From NCBI GenBank assembly GCA_947451145.1, contig CANFXW010000004.1, positions 106,748-170,747 on the forward strand: a stretch of DNA of 64,000 nt, read 5' to 3'. Position numbers and translations under genes: made by a program. The notes under the pieces are model-generated. The model saw only the letters and a program-made list of their open reading frames with translations, did no database searches and was not told the DNA's origin. The DNA is from Sphingomonadaceae bacterium (GTDB taxonomy: Bacteria; Pseudomonadota; Alphaproteobacteria; Sphingomonadales; Sphingomonadaceae). Position 1 is the stretch's first letter; every line of letters begins with the position of its first letter. Below, one piece after another: positions 43,973-53,324 of the stretch.

Positions 43973-45121
43973 ATGCACTACCGCGTTTCCGGAATAGTGG
44001 CAGCTTTCGCGCTGCTTTGCGCTGGGCTGACCTGCAGCGATGCAGCATCGGCCGCAGCCCGCAAGGCGGCGCGGCCTGCAGCAAAGACTGCACCGGTGCC
44101 GCGCCCGGTTGCGCCTCCGGCAATCAGAATTTCGACGCCGCAGCCCAGACCCGGCACTGCTGCAATCGAGGCAGCCTACAAAGCCTTTGACGATCACCGT
44201 CTCGATGAAGCCTTCCCGATCCTAGTGCTGGCCTGCGATGCCGATGTGGCAAAGGCCTGTTACGACGTCGGACTGGTCCATGCCGCGCCGAAGCTGGGCA
44301 TGTACGATGCGGTCAAGGCACTCGCGCTCTACCGCAAGGCGTGCAAGCTGGGCCACGGCGCGGCCTGCTATTCGGCCGGATCCTATTCATGGGACTTCGC
44401 ACGGACCGATGCAGCCAGGACCGAAAGCTCTGAAGACCTGAAGCGCGGCTGCGATGCGGGGGATTCGAACAGCTGCAACACCTATGGCTACCGGCTTGAG
44501 CGCGGCGAAGGGGTGGCCAGGGATGTGAAGGGCGGCCTGCCGTTCTACACCAAGGCCTGCGACCTGAAAAATGACGTAGCCTGCGTGAACGCTGCAATTG
44601 ATCTCGAAAACGGCATCGGCGCAGACACGGACTATGCCAAAGCGCGCAGTCTTTATGACAGGGCTTGCGAGATGAAGAACAAGCACGGCTGCTTCTGGTC
44701 CGCCGTGATGTTGAAGAACGGCAAAGGTGTAGCCGCCGATCTGACGAAATCACGCGAGGTGTTTGTTGACCTGTGCAAGCAAGACTATGCCCGGGCCTGC
44801 TCGCAGATGGGCTATATGCTCGAGTATGGCGAGGGCGGCCCCAAGGACCAGAAGGCCGCACGCGAACAATACTCCGCTGCGTGCAAGGCCGACTATGTTC
44901 AGGGATGCACAAACCTCGGCTGGATGCTCTACCGAGGAAAAGGCGGGCCAGTTGACTATGCCCATGCCGTGGACCTGTTCAGCTATGCCTGCGACAAGGG
45001 CCAGTCCTATGCCTGCACCGGAATGGCCGATGCCTATACCAATGCCCACGGCGTGATGGTCGATCCCAGCGCGGCGGCCATGTACCGGACCCGCGCATTG
45101 CAGCTGAGTGCGAAAGACTAG
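43973..45121 (+). CDS. Secreted cysteine-rich Sel1-repeat protein (Hcp-like)
   Basis: This 382-residue protein has a signal sequence and about eight Sel1-like (alpha-alpha) repeats of about 36 residues. Each repeat has the pattern C-x7-C: ACDADVAKAC, ACKLGHGAAC, GCDAGDSNSC, ACDLKNDVAC, ACEMKNKHGC, LCKQDYARAC, ACKADYVQGC and ACDKGQSYAC. The same cysteine pairing is known from the Helicobacter cysteine-rich proteins, where each pair forms a disulfide that locks the helices. Export would let these form. The role could be a scaffold for cell-envelope complexes. The 3' end overlaps nudC in four bases (CTAG). Confidence 0.85.
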   Translation: MHYRVSGIVAAFALLCAGLTCSDAASAAARKAARPAAKTAPVPRPVAPPAIRISTPQPRPGTAAIEAAYKAFDDHRLDEAFPILVLACDADVAKACYDVGLVHAAPKLGMYDAVKALALYRKACKLGHGAACYSAGSYSWDFARTDAARTESSEDLKRGCDAGDSNSCNTYGYRLERGEGVARDVKGGLPFYTKACDLKNDVACVNAAIDLENGIGADTDYAKARSLYDRACEMKNKHGCFWSAVMLKNGKGVAADLTKSREVFVDLCKQDYARACSQMGYMLEYGEGGPKDQKAAREQYSAACKADYVQGCTNLGWMLYRGKGGPVDYAHAVDLFSYACDKGQSYACTGMADAYTNAHGVMVDPSAAAMYRTRALQLSAKD

Positions 45122-45999
45122 CCGCCCTTATCCAGCCACCAGCGCAGCAGGACATGGGCAACGGCTGTGGGTGGCGGGGCGATAAACGGCGCTTGCTCAT
45201 CACCCGCCATGGCTGCAGTCACCTCCGCGCGGGTGAACCAGCGGGCATCCTCCAACTCGTTGGCGTCGATAGTGATCGCGGGATCATCGGTGTGCGAATG
45301 GCAGGCGATCATCAGCGACGAAGGGAACGGCCAGGGCTGGCTGGCAACATAGCTGACATCGCGAACGCGGATCCCGGCCTCTTCCAGCACCTCGCGCGCC
45401 ACGGCCTCCTCGATCGATTCCCCCGGCTCGACAAAGCCCGCCAGCGCCGAAAACCGCCGGTGAGGAAAGCGCGGCTGGCGACCTAACAACAGATTGCCCT
45501 GATGCTCGACCAGCATGATCGTTACCGGATCGGTGCGAGGAAAATGTTCAGCACGGCATGCGTCAGAGGTGCAATTGCGCTGCCAGCCGCCTTTCGCCAG
45601 CACGGTCGGCGCGCCGCACTGGGCGCAAAAGCGGTGCCGCGCGTGCCAGCCAGTCAGTGAGCGCGCCGTGCCATAGATCGCCATATCCGGCCCCGAGAGA
45701 GTCGCCAACGCCTGCCACAGGCGCGGATTGGGTGGCGCGACCGATCCCTGCTGGGGGGTAGGGGCAAAGCAGGCGCGGTCATCGAGCAGCCCAAGGAAGA
45801 CCAGCTCGGCATTGTCGGCAGCTTCGGCCAGCGTGCCCCAGCCTAGCGCGCCGTCATCGGCGACCACCGGATCGAGGCCTTCCATCCGCAGCAGCCGGGC
45901 GCGGGCATTCATCAGCCCGGCTAGTGCAGCTGCATCGCCGCGCAAGTGATCGGCGCGATCAAGCGGGCTTCCGGCAAAGGCAACGTGCATTTCAACCAT
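45118..45999 (-). CDS. nudC: NADH pyrophosphatase, NudC type
   Basis: NudC hydrolyses NAD(H), and in E. coli removes NAD caps from RNA. The 293-residue protein has the zinc ribbon FCAQCGA and NCTSDACRAEHFPRTDP, then the Nudix box GFVEPGESIEEAVAREVLEEAGI (G-x5-E-x7-REUxEExGU). The SQPWPFPSSLM motif is the NudC signature. The ATG at 45999 overlaps the mutY stop by one base (TGATG). The end shares the CTAG with the convergent Sel1 gene. Confidence 0.93.
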   Translation of the reverse strand: MVEMHVAFAGSPLDRADHLRGDAAALAGLMNARARLLRMEGLDPVVADDGALGWGTLAEAADNAELVFLGLLDDRACFAPTPQQGSVAPPNPRLWQALATLSGPDMAIYGTARSLTGWHARHRFCAQCGAPTVLAKGGWQRNCTSDACRAEHFPRTDPVTIMLVEHQGNLLLGRQPRFPHRRFSALAGFVEPGESIEEAVAREVLEEAGIRVRDVSYVASQPWPFPSSLMIACHSHTDDPAITIDANELEDARWFTRAEVTAAMAGDEQAPFIAPPPTAVAHVLLRWWLDKGG

Positions 46000-47060
46000 C
46001 AATTCTCATCCCTCGCCAGTGCCAGTCGCGCTGCCTTGGCAAACAGCGTCGGCATCCCCGCCGCGTCTAGCCGCTCGAGCGGCCACCATTCGCCATGTTC
46101 GGGATCAAGCCCGGTGCACGCAACCCCTTTGTGGACCGAGAGACCGAGCGTCAGCGAGAAATGGGTGAAGACATGCTCGACCCGGCCCGCTGTTTCCCAA
46201 TGCCCGCCGAAAGGCGGCTCTCCACTGCCATCCGCGCGCGCATTCCAGCCGTCATCCGGCAAAGCCATCATGCCGCCAAGCATGCCCTTCCCGGGGCGAC
46301 GAACCAGCCACACCGCGCCATCGCGCTCGATCCAGAAGGCCGTTCCATGCCGTTCGGACCGGGGTTTCTTGGCGGCTTTCACCGGAAAGAGCTCCGGGTT
46401 ACCCGAGGCCCGCGCCGTGCAATGGTCCGCCAGCGGACAGAGCAGGCAGCGCGGATTGCGCGAGGTGCAGATGCTTGATCCCAGATCCATCATCGCCTGG
46501 GCAAAGTCGCCCGCGCCGCTATCGGGCGTCAGTCTGTCGGTAGCAGCACCAATGGCCGCCTTGCCAGCCGGCAGCGGCACATCAATTGCAAACAGCCGCG
46601 CGACAACCCGCTCGACGTTGGCATCAACCACAACCGCGCGGCGGCCAAAGGCAATCGCGGCGACAGCAGCGGCGGTATAAGCGCCCAGCCCCGGTAGCGC
46701 GCGCAAGCCCTCTTCGGTATCGGGGAACACGCCGCCCCTCGCCGCCACCGCTTTCGCGCAGGCAATCAGGTTCCGCGCCCGGGCATAGTAGCCAAGGCCA
46801 GCCCATGCGGCCATGACCTCGCCCTCCTCCGCTGCGGCCAGCGCGGCGACATCGGGCCAGCGGCGGGTGAATGTTTCAAAGTAGGGGATCACCGCGGCAA
46901 CCGTCGTCTGCTGCAGCATCACCTCTGACAGCCAGACGCGGTAGGGATCGGGAGCCGGCGCTCCCGGCAATGCCCGCCACGGCAGCGCGCGCGCATGGGA
47001 CTGATACCAGCCCAGCAATTCTTCCGTTATTTGCTGCATCTGCTGCGCGCTGGCATCCAT
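45999..47060 (-). CDS. mutY: A/G-specific adenine glycosylase
   Basis: MutY removes adenine mispaired with 8-oxoguanine. The 353-residue protein has ALPWRALPG at the N-terminus, the catalytic glutamate Glu46 in LSEVMLQQTTV, the helix-hairpin-helix LPGLGAYTAAAVAAIAF, the catalytic aspartate in VVVDANVERVVARLF and the 4Fe-4S ligands in CTSRNPRCLLCPLADHC. The C-terminal Nudix-like domain that reads 8-oxoG follows (FWIERDGAVWLVRRP and EHVFTHFSLTL). The ATG at 47060 is chosen because the N-terminus fits the family; earlier in-frame codons lack family character. It overlaps nudC, which also cleans nucleotides. Confidence 0.95.
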   Translation of the reverse strand: MDASAQQMQQITEELLGWYQSHARALPWRALPGAPAPDPYRVWLSEVMLQQTTVAAVIPYFETFTRRWPDVAALAAAEEGEVMAAWAGLGYYARARNLIACAKAVAARGGVFPDTEEGLRALPGLGAYTAAAVAAIAFGRRAVVVDANVERVVARLFAIDVPLPAGKAAIGAATDRLTPDSGAGDFAQAMMDLGSSICTSRNPRCLLCPLADHCTARASGNPELFPVKAAKKPRSERHGTAFWIERDGAVWLVRRPGKGMLGGMMALPDDGWNARADGSGEPPFGGHWETAGRVEHVFTHFSLTLGLSVHKGVACTGLDPEHGEWWPLERLDAAGMPTLFAKAARLALARDEN

Positions 47061-47089
47061 GGCGCGGCTATGGCATGGCCTGCCTCGCA

Positions 47090-47656
47090 ATGGAACGGGA
47101 CAGCGAAAAACCCAAGCGCGGGGCCAAGAAGACTGCCGCACAGGCCAAGGAACCGCGCCGCTATGAGCGGCCACGCGGCGGTCAGGCGCGGGCGATCGCC
47201 GATCTGATGCCCGACGTCGGCCGCACGGCTTTCCGTCGCTTTGGCTTCATCCAGTCATCGGTGGTCACCCGCTGGGCCGAGATTGTCGGCGAGCGCCACG
47301 CCCGGGTCTGTTCTCCCGAATCGATCCGCTTCCCGCCGGGCGAAAAGAGCGAAGGCATTCTCGAGCTGGTTGTCAGCCCGGCCCACGCTCCGCTGATCCA
47401 GCACGTGATCCCGGAAATCATGGAGCGGGTAAACCGCTTCTTCGGTTACCGAGCTGTCGCCCGGGTGAAGATCCGGCAAGGCGTGGTTAAGCCGCCCGCT
47501 GCTCAAAGCGGCACCACCTCGCCGCCCAGCCTGAAACCAATTCCGATGGAATTGGGCGAAAGCCTGCGCGATATTGGCGATGCCGAATTGCGTACCGTAC
47601 TCGAATCTCTGGCCCGAAGCCTTGACCAGAACAACAGGCCAAAATCAAAGGATTGA
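47090..47656 (+). CDS. dciA: DciA-like DUF721 protein, probable replicative helicase loader
   Basis: DciA loads the DnaB helicase in bacteria that lack DnaC. The 188-residue protein has the DUF721 core: FGFIQSSVVTRWAEIVGERHARVCSPESI, LELVVSPAHAPLIQHVIPEIMERVNRFFGYRAVARVKI, with a basic N-terminus and a C-terminal acidic part. The ATG at 47090 is used; 47075 is possible, as neither has a clear ribosome site and the transcript may be leaderless. It is divergent from mutY with a 29-bp gap and precedes the two DsbA-like genes. Confidence 0.85.
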   Translation: MERDSEKPKRGAKKTAAQAKEPRRYERPRGGQARAIADLMPDVGRTAFRRFGFIQSSVVTRWAEIVGERHARVCSPESIRFPPGEKSEGILELVVSPAHAPLIQHVIPEIMERVNRFFGYRAVARVKIRQGVVKPPAAQSGTTSPPSLKPIPMELGESLRDIGDAELRTVLESLARSLDQNNRPKSKD

Positions 47657-47664
47657 CGTTCCGA

Positions 47665-48351
47665 ATGAATAGATTGCTCCGCTCGACGCTTGTCCTCGCC
47701 GCCGCTGCTTTCTCCTTTGCTGCGGCAAAGCCTTCGGCTGGGCCAGTCAACTGGCTCGGCAAGGTTCAGGCCCTGCCCAGCGGCGCACACCGCATCGGCA
47801 ACCCGCAGGCCAAGGTCAGGCTCGTCGAATATATCAGCTATACCTGCCCGCACTGCGCCGCCTTTGAAAAGGAGGCGAGCGGCGAACTGGCGCTCGGCAT
47901 GATCCGCAGCGGCAAGGGCTCGATCGAATACCGGCCCTATATGCGCAACATTATCGATATTGCCGCGACGCTTCTCGTCGGCTGCGGTGATGAAAGCAAA
48001 TTTGCGCTCAACCATTCGATCGTCCTGCGCAGTCAGGACAAATGGATGGCCAACTATCAGGACTCGCAGCCAAAACGCTGGGCGGCGATGCCCGATTTCG
48101 CCAGCCGGATGCGAGCCGTGGCAAGTGACCTGCGACTCTATGACCAGTTCGAGCCGCGCGGCTATCGCCGTAGTGACCTTGAGCGCTGTCTCGCCGATGA
48201 AGCGCAGTCAAAGAAGTTTGCTCTCGAGAATCAGACTGCCGAATCGATTGGCGCGGTCAACGGAACACCCAGCTTCCTGATCAACGACGTGCCGCAAGAT
48301 GCGCATGACTGGGCCGACTTGCGCCCTGCACTGCTGCCTTTGACCCGCTGA
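47665..48351 (+). CDS. DsbA-family periplasmic thiol-disulfide protein
   Basis: This 228-residue protein has a signal peptide (LVLAAAAFSFAAAKP), a thioredoxin-fold domain with the active site TCPHCAAF, and the cis-proline in NGTPSFLI. Other cysteines are in LLVGCGDES and LERCLADE. The ATG at 47665 is used; a TTG at 47653 is unlikely. It starts eight bases after the dciA stop. It has a lipoprotein paralogue 127 bp downstream, and the two lie just before smc. Confidence 0.88.
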   Translation: MNRLLRSTLVLAAAAFSFAAAKPSAGPVNWLGKVQALPSGAHRIGNPQAKVRLVEYISYTCPHCAAFEKEASGELALGMIRSGKGSIEYRPYMRNIIDIAATLLVGCGDESKFALNHSIVLRSQDKWMANYQDSQPKRWAAMPDFASRMRAVASDLRLYDQFEPRGYRRSDLERCLADEAQSKKFALENQTAESIGAVNGTPSFLINDVPQDAHDWADLRPALLPLTR

Positions 48352-48477
48352 CCAAGTGCAATTTGTGGAGAATAGCGGGCAATCGCGCCGAATCTCCCTT
48401 TTCGCCCCCTCACCCCTTCGCTAGCCTGTTTCCTCTATTTTCCCTGTCCCGCTTGTTTCCCTTCTAGGATTCGCCAG

Positions 48478-49242
48478 ATGTCATCTTTCAAAATCAAGCA
48501 CCTCGTCCTTGCCGCTGTTGTGGTTCCGCTCTCGCTCGGGCTCGCTGCCTGCAAGAAAAGTGAAGAGGGGAAGGACGCGCTTGCCGCATCGGCAACCGCA
48601 CTGCCCAAGGTTGCTCCACCAGCGGGCAAGGCCTGGACTGATGTGGTTGATACCACCGCTGATGGCGGCATGATCATGGGCAATCCCAATGCCCCGATCA
48701 AACTGATTGAATATGGCTCACTGTCATGCCCGCACTGCGCCAAGCTGGCGCAAGAAGGCTTTGCCAAGCTGACCGGAGACTATGTTGCCAGCGGCCGGGT
48801 CAGCCTGGAATTCCGCAGCTTTGCCATTCACCCGCAGGATGTTCCGCTCACCGTTCTCGCCGGGTGCGCGGGCAAGGAAACCTTCTTCCCGCTGGCCGAA
48901 CAGATCTATGCGAACTTTGACGCGATGATGGAACGCATGCAGCAGCCCGGTGCGACCGAAGCTGCGCAAAAGGCCATGTCCGTGCCCGGCAAGCCCAATT
49001 TTCCCGGATTTGCCGATGCCATGGGGATGACCGAATTTTTCGCCGCGCGCGGTGTTTCGGTTGATCAGGCCCACGCTTGCCTTTCCGATACGGCCAAGGT
49101 GCAGGCTGTCGCCAAGAACTCGGAAACATGGGGCCAGTCGGGCATTGATTCGACGCCGACCCTGCTGATCAACGCCAGCAAGATCGAAGGCAACACCTGG
49201 GCCGAGCTTGAAGCCGCCCTGCAGCGCGCGGGCGCTCGCTGA
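48478..49242 (+). CDS. DsbA-family lipoprotein
   Basis: This 254-residue protein has a lipobox, LGLAAC, so it is anchored to the membrane. The thioredoxin-fold domain has the active site SCPHCAKL, and SAIDSTPTLLI-type cis-proline loop reads GIDSTPTLLIN. The helical insertion is longer than in the first paralogue. Between the two is a 126-bp gap (48352-48477) with no identified structure beyond the AGGA ribosome site near 48464, so a separate promoter is possible. It precedes smc by 32 bp. Confidence 0.88.
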   Translation: MSSFKIKHLVLAAVVVPLSLGLAACKKSEEGKDALAASATALPKVAPPAGKAWTDVVDTTADGGMIMGNPNAPIKLIEYGSLSCPHCAKLAQEGFAKLTGDYVASGRVSLEFRSFAIHPQDVPLTVLAGCAGKETFFPLAEQIYANFDAMMERMQQPGATEAAQKAMSVPGKPNFPGFADAMGMTEFFAARGVSVDQAHACLSDTAKVQAVAKNSETWGQSGIDSTPTLLINASKIEGNTWAELEAALQRAGAR

Positions 49243-49274
49243 TCGGAGAGCGCCGGGGGGAAGCGGGTTAGCCA

Positions 49275-52200
49275 ATGCGCATCAGGCGGCTAAAGCTCAG
49301 TGGTTTCAAGAGCTTTGTCGAGCCTGCTGACCTGCGCATTGAACCCGGGCTGACCGGCGTTGTCGGCCCCAACGGCTGCGGCAAATCGAACTTGCTTGAG
49401 GCCATCCGCTGGGTGATGGGCGAAAGCTCGCCCAAATCGATGCGCTCGGGCGGGATGGAAGACGTGATCTTCGCCGGCACCGCCCAGCGCCCGGCGCGCG
49501 ATTTTGCCGAAGTTGTGCTCCACGCCGAGGATGATGCGGGCGAGGAACTCGAAGTCACCCGCCGGATCGAGCGCGGCGCGGGATCTGCCTATCGCGTCAA
49601 TGGCCGCGACGTGCGTGCCAAGGATGTGGCGCTGGTATTTGCCGATGCCGCGACCGGCGCCCACTCCCCCGCACTGGTCAGCCAGGGCAAGATCGCAGCC
49701 GTCATCGCGGCAAAGCCTGCCGAGCGCCGGGCGATGCTTGAAGAGGCGGCGGGCATCGCGGGGCTCCACGTGCGCCGCAAGGATGCCGAGCAAAAGCTGC
49801 GCGCGACCGAGGCCAACCTCGCGCGGCTTGAAGACATCATGGGGCAGCTCGACCAGCAGATCGCCGCGCTGCGCCGTCAGGCGCGGGCGGCGGAGCGCTA
49901 CATCGTGCTGTCTGACAAGATCAAGCTGGCCGAAGCGCGGCTGGTCTATGCCCGCTGGCGCGACGCCGCCAAGGCCGCCGATGCAGCGCGGGCCGAAGCA
50001 CAAGGCGCAGAGGCCCGCGTGGCCGAGGCGCAGGCTGCGATGAAGGGCGCGACGGACGCTCAAACCTCCACCGCGCAGGCACTCGCCGACGCGCGCGAGG
50101 AACTGGCCGACAGGCGCGACGATGCCACGGCCCACGGCCACCGCCAAGCCGCACTCACCAGCCAGCTGGAAGCTGCCGAACAGCGCCTGAAAGACCTCGA
50201 CCGCCAGCGCACCCGGCTGGAGGAAGACCGAGGCGAGGCAGACCGCCTGACCCGCGATGCCGCCGAAGCGCTCGCCCGACTGGAAAAGGAACTGGCTGAC
50301 GGGCAAGCCGCCCTCGCCCGCGACGAGGAACGCCGCCCCGGCTTTGCCTCGGCCCAAGAGAACGCCGATCGCGCTGCCCGCACCGCTGAACTGGCCTTGG
50401 CCCAGGCCACCGCCGAACAGGCAGGGGTTGAGGCCGAATGGCGCGTCGCCGATGCCGAACTGGCGAGCGCCAGACAGCGATTAGAACGGCTGGAGCAAGA
50501 GGCACAGCGACGGCAGGCGGAAGCGGCGGCGCTGGAACAGGACGCTGGCCCCGCACAGGCGCTCGTCGCCGCGCAGGCCGAACGCGAAAAGGCCAGCGCT
50601 GCACTCGCTACCGCCCGCGCCGCGCTTGAAGCGCAGCAGGCCAGCAAGGCAGGTCTTCAGGAGGCACGCGACAGCAGCGCCAGCGACCTCGCCGCCGCCC
50701 GGGCCGAACTCGCCGGGATCGAGCGCGAATGGTCCGCGCTGCAGCGTGACCGCGAGGCTCGCGCCCGGCAGGCCAAAGGCTCGCATGGCCTCACCGCCGC
50801 GATCGACAAGGTCCGCGCCGCGCCGGGCTATGAACGCGCACTTGCCGCCGTGCTGGGGCGTGATGCAAAGGCTGGTCTGGGCGCCGCGCCCAAGGATGGC
50901 GAGGGACGGTTCTGGACCGGGGCTGCTGCACCGAAGCCAGTGAAAGACAATCTGGCCGCACAGGTTCCGCTCTGCCCGCCTGAACTGGCGGCGCGTCTGG
51001 CGCTGGTTCATGTCGCCGACGCCGACGACGGCCGCGATCTGGGTCCGGGCGAATGGCTGGTGACCAAGGCCGGGGCGCTGCGCCGCTGGGATGGCTTTGT
51101 CGCGCGCGGCGAAGGTGCGGCGGAAGCGGCTCGGTTGGAGGCGGAAAACCGCTTTGTCGAACTGGAGGCAGAGCTTCCGGCCAAGCGCGCAACGGCTGAG
51201 CAGGCAGAAGTGGCAGCCGAGCAGGCGACAGCCGAGCTCAAGGCTTTGCAGCTTAGCCTGATCGCCACCGAGCGCGATGTTGCCGCCGCCGCCGATGCCG
51301 AGCGCTCGGCCCTGCGCGCGATGGATCAGGCCGAGGCGGCGGTTGAGCGCATGGCAGTCCGCCGCGCCGAGATGGCCGCTGCTGCGCAGGATAACAAGGC
51401 GCAGTGCGCCGCTGCCGAGGCAGAATACAAGGCTGCGATGGATCGCCGCTCCGCCCTGCCCGATCCCGAGGCAGGCCGCGCCCAACTGGCCGCCGCACAG
51501 GCCAAGCACGATGCCGCCCGCACCGCGCATCAGGCCGCGCTCGCTGCCCTCGCCGCCCACGATCAGGCGCTCGCCGTCGCGCGCGAGCGGACCAATGCCC
51601 AGCGCTCCGAAATCGGCGGCTGGCGCGCGCGGGCCGGGGACGCCGCCAACCGCCTCGCCGAAATGGGGCGGCGCTCTGAAGAGATCGAGCAGGAGCGCGC
51701 CGTCATCGCCGCCAAGCCCGCCTCGCTGATGCGCGAGATCGAACTTGGTGACGAAACCCGCATCCGCATAGCCGGTGAGCTGGCCAAGGCCGAGGCTGCT
51801 GTCTCCACCATCGGCGAAGAGGCGCGCAAGGCCGATGCCCTATTTGCCCAAGCCAACGAAACACTCGCCACCGCGCGTGAGGCCCGCGCAGGGGCCGTTG
51901 CCCGCGCCGAAAACGAAGAGGCGCGCCGTCAGGAAATGGCCGGAATTTCCGGCGAACGCTTCCAGTGTCCGCCTCCCCTCCTGCCCGAGCGCTTTGAATT
52001 CGATGCAGGCCAAGTCGCCGCAGCAGGCGAGGAATCGGCGGCGCATGACCGGTTGGTGGCTGACCGCGAACGCATCGGCCCCGTCAATCTTGTCGCCGCC
52101 GAGGAGCTGAAAGGCGCGGAAGAGCGCCACGGCACCTCGATCGCAGAACAGGCCGAACTGACCGAAGCCGTCCACCGCCTGCGCGGATCGATCGGCAACC

Positions 52201-52700
52201 TCAACCGCGAGGGCCGCGAGCGGCTGCGCGCTGCTTTCGAGGCAGTCGACGGCCACTTCCGCATCTTGTTCAGTCGCCTGTTTCAGGGCGGGCAGGCCCA
52301 TCTGGCGCTGGTCGATTCGGACGATCCGCTTGAGGCCGGCCTCGAAATCTACGCCCAGCCGCCGGGCAAGCGCCTGCAATCACTCACCCTGCTATCGGGC
52401 GGCGAACAGGCGCTGACGGCGGTGGCGCTGATCTTCGGCCTGTTCCTCACCAACCCCGCACCAATCTGCGTGCTCGACGAAGTCGACGCGCCGCTCGACG
52501 ACGCCAATATCGAACGCTTCTGCGACCTGCTCGATGCCATGGTGGGCGAGACCGACACCCGCTACCTGATCGTCACCCACAACGCCGTGACCATGAGCCG
52601 CATGCACCGCCTTTTCGGCGTGACCATGGTGGAACAGGGCGTTTCGCGCCTCGTCAGCGTCGATCTGGGCGCGGCGGAGCAATTGCTCGCGGCGGAATAG
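49275..52700 (+). CDS. smc: Chromosome segregation protein SMC
   Basis: SMC is the core of bacterial condensin. The 1141-residue protein has the Walker A GPNGCGKSN (31-39), long coiled-coil arms rich in alanine and glutamate (about 165-500 and 620-960), a hinge (about 503-610) with PGYERALAAVLGRDAKAGL, signature LLSGGEQALTAVALIF (about 1039) and Walker B VLDEVDAPLDDANIERF (about 1067). The alanine-rich coiled coil is unusually low in other residues, in line with the GC-rich codon use. ScpA and ScpB are not seen. DsbA-like and dciA genes lie upstream. Confidence 0.97.
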   Translation: MRIRRLKLSGFKSFVEPADLRIEPGLTGVVGPNGCGKSNLLEAIRWVMGESSPKSMRSGGMEDVIFAGTAQRPARDFAEVVLHAEDDAGEELEVTRRIERGAGSAYRVNGRDVRAKDVALVFADAATGAHSPALVSQGKIAAVIAAKPAERRAMLEEAAGIAGLHVRRKDAEQKLRATEANLARLEDIMGQLDQQIAALRRQARAAERYIVLSDKIKLAEARLVYARWRDAAKAADAARAEAQGAEARVAEAQAAMKGATDAQTSTAQALADAREELADRRDDATAHGHRQAALTSQLEAAEQRLKDLDRQRTRLEEDRGEADRLTRDAAEALARLEKELADGQAALARDEERRPGFASAQENADRAARTAELALAQATAEQAGVEAEWRVADAELASARQRLERLEQEAQRRQAEAAALEQDAGPAQALVAAQAEREKASAALATARAALEAQQASKAGLQEARDSSASDLAAARAELAGIEREWSALQRDREARARQAKGSHGLTAAIDKVRAAPGYERALAAVLGRDAKAGLGAAPKDGEGRFWTGAAAPKPVKDNLAAQVPLCPPELAARLALVHVADADDGRDLGPGEWLVTKAGALRRWDGFVARGEGAAEAARLEAENRFVELEAELPAKRATAEQAEVAAEQATAELKALQLSLIATERDVAAAADAERSALRAMDQAEAAVERMAVRRAEMAAAAQDNKAQCAAAEAEYKAAMDRRSALPDPEAGRAQLAAAQAKHDAARTAHQAALAALAAHDQALAVARERTNAQRSEIGGWRARAGDAANRLAEMGRRSEEIEQERAVIAAKPASLMREIELGDETRIRIAGELAKAEAAVSTIGEEARKADALFAQANETLATAREARAGAVARAENEEARRQEMAGISGERFQCPPPLLPERFEFDAGQVAAAGEESAAHDRLVADRERIGPVNLVAAEELKGAEERHGTSIAEQAELTEAVHRLRGSIGNLNREGRERLRAAFEAVDGHFRILFSRLFQGGQAHLALVDSDDPLEAGLEIYAQPPGKRLQSLTLLSGGEQALTAVALIFGLFLTNPAPICVLDEVDAPLDDANIERFCDLLDAMVGETDTRYLIVTHNAVTMSRMHRLFGVTMVEQGVSRLVSVDLGAAEQLLAAE

Positions 52701-53324
52701 TTACAGAAGGCTCTGCGGAGCGGGCTTTCCGGACACCCAAAGGTCACTGGTATGCTCGGCCACCAGCTCGCCCGGCCACGTCTTGCACAGGCCGAGCGCA
52801 TCATCGACCGAACCACTCACCCAGCGCCCCCAATCCTCGTCACGCAGGATAACCGGCATCCGGTCATGCACCTCGGCCATCTGGGGTGAGCTGTCGGCCA
52901 TGACCATGGTGTAGCAGTTCCCCCATTCCGGCGTTTGCCGCCACAAGCCAGCGACCGCGATCACTTCGCTATCGGGCAGCGAATACCAGCTGCGCGTCAT
53001 CTGTCCGGCCTTGCCCTGCGGTTCTGCCCACTGGGTGACGGGGACAATGCAGCGGCGGTGGGCAAAGCTGTCGCGCCAGAAGGAAGTCAGCAGCTTGTCA
53101 TCGCGGGCATTGGTGACGGGCTTGGGCTTCAGCTTTTGCCCCTGCTTGCCGGTGAGCACCAGCGGGAAGCCCCAGTTCATCGCCTGCGCCCGGCCATCGG
53201 CAACCACCAGTCCGGGGTAGCCGGGATAGAGCTCGGAGGCGACGTTGATGCCGGGATCAGCTTCCACCGCAAAGAGCTTTGCCACTTCGGCGGTGCCCTT
53301 GGTCATGCGATAGAGGTTGCACAT
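52701..53324 (-). CDS. SRAP-family abasic-site crosslinking protein (HMCES/YedK-like)
   Basis: SRAP proteins form a covalent link to abasic sites in single-stranded DNA through Cys2. The 207-residue protein starts MCNLYRMTKG, so Cys2 is exposed after Met removal. The other active-site residues are Asn in TNARDD, Glu in QWAEPQ and His in VHDRMPVIL. The usual YEWK after the Glu site is changed. The start is ATG at 53324, overlapping the ubiA stop (TGATG), and the 3' end faces smc. Confidence 0.93.
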   Translation of the reverse strand: MCNLYRMTKGTAEVAKLFAVEADPGINVASELYPGYPGLVVADGRAQAMNWGFPLVLTGKQGQKLKPKPVTNARDDKLLTSFWRDSFAHRRCIVPVTQWAEPQGKAGQMTRSWYSLPDSEVIAVAGLWRQTPEWGNCYTMVMADSSPQMAEVHDRMPVILRDEDWGRWVSGSVDDALGLCKTWPGELVAEHTSDLWVSGKPAPQSLL

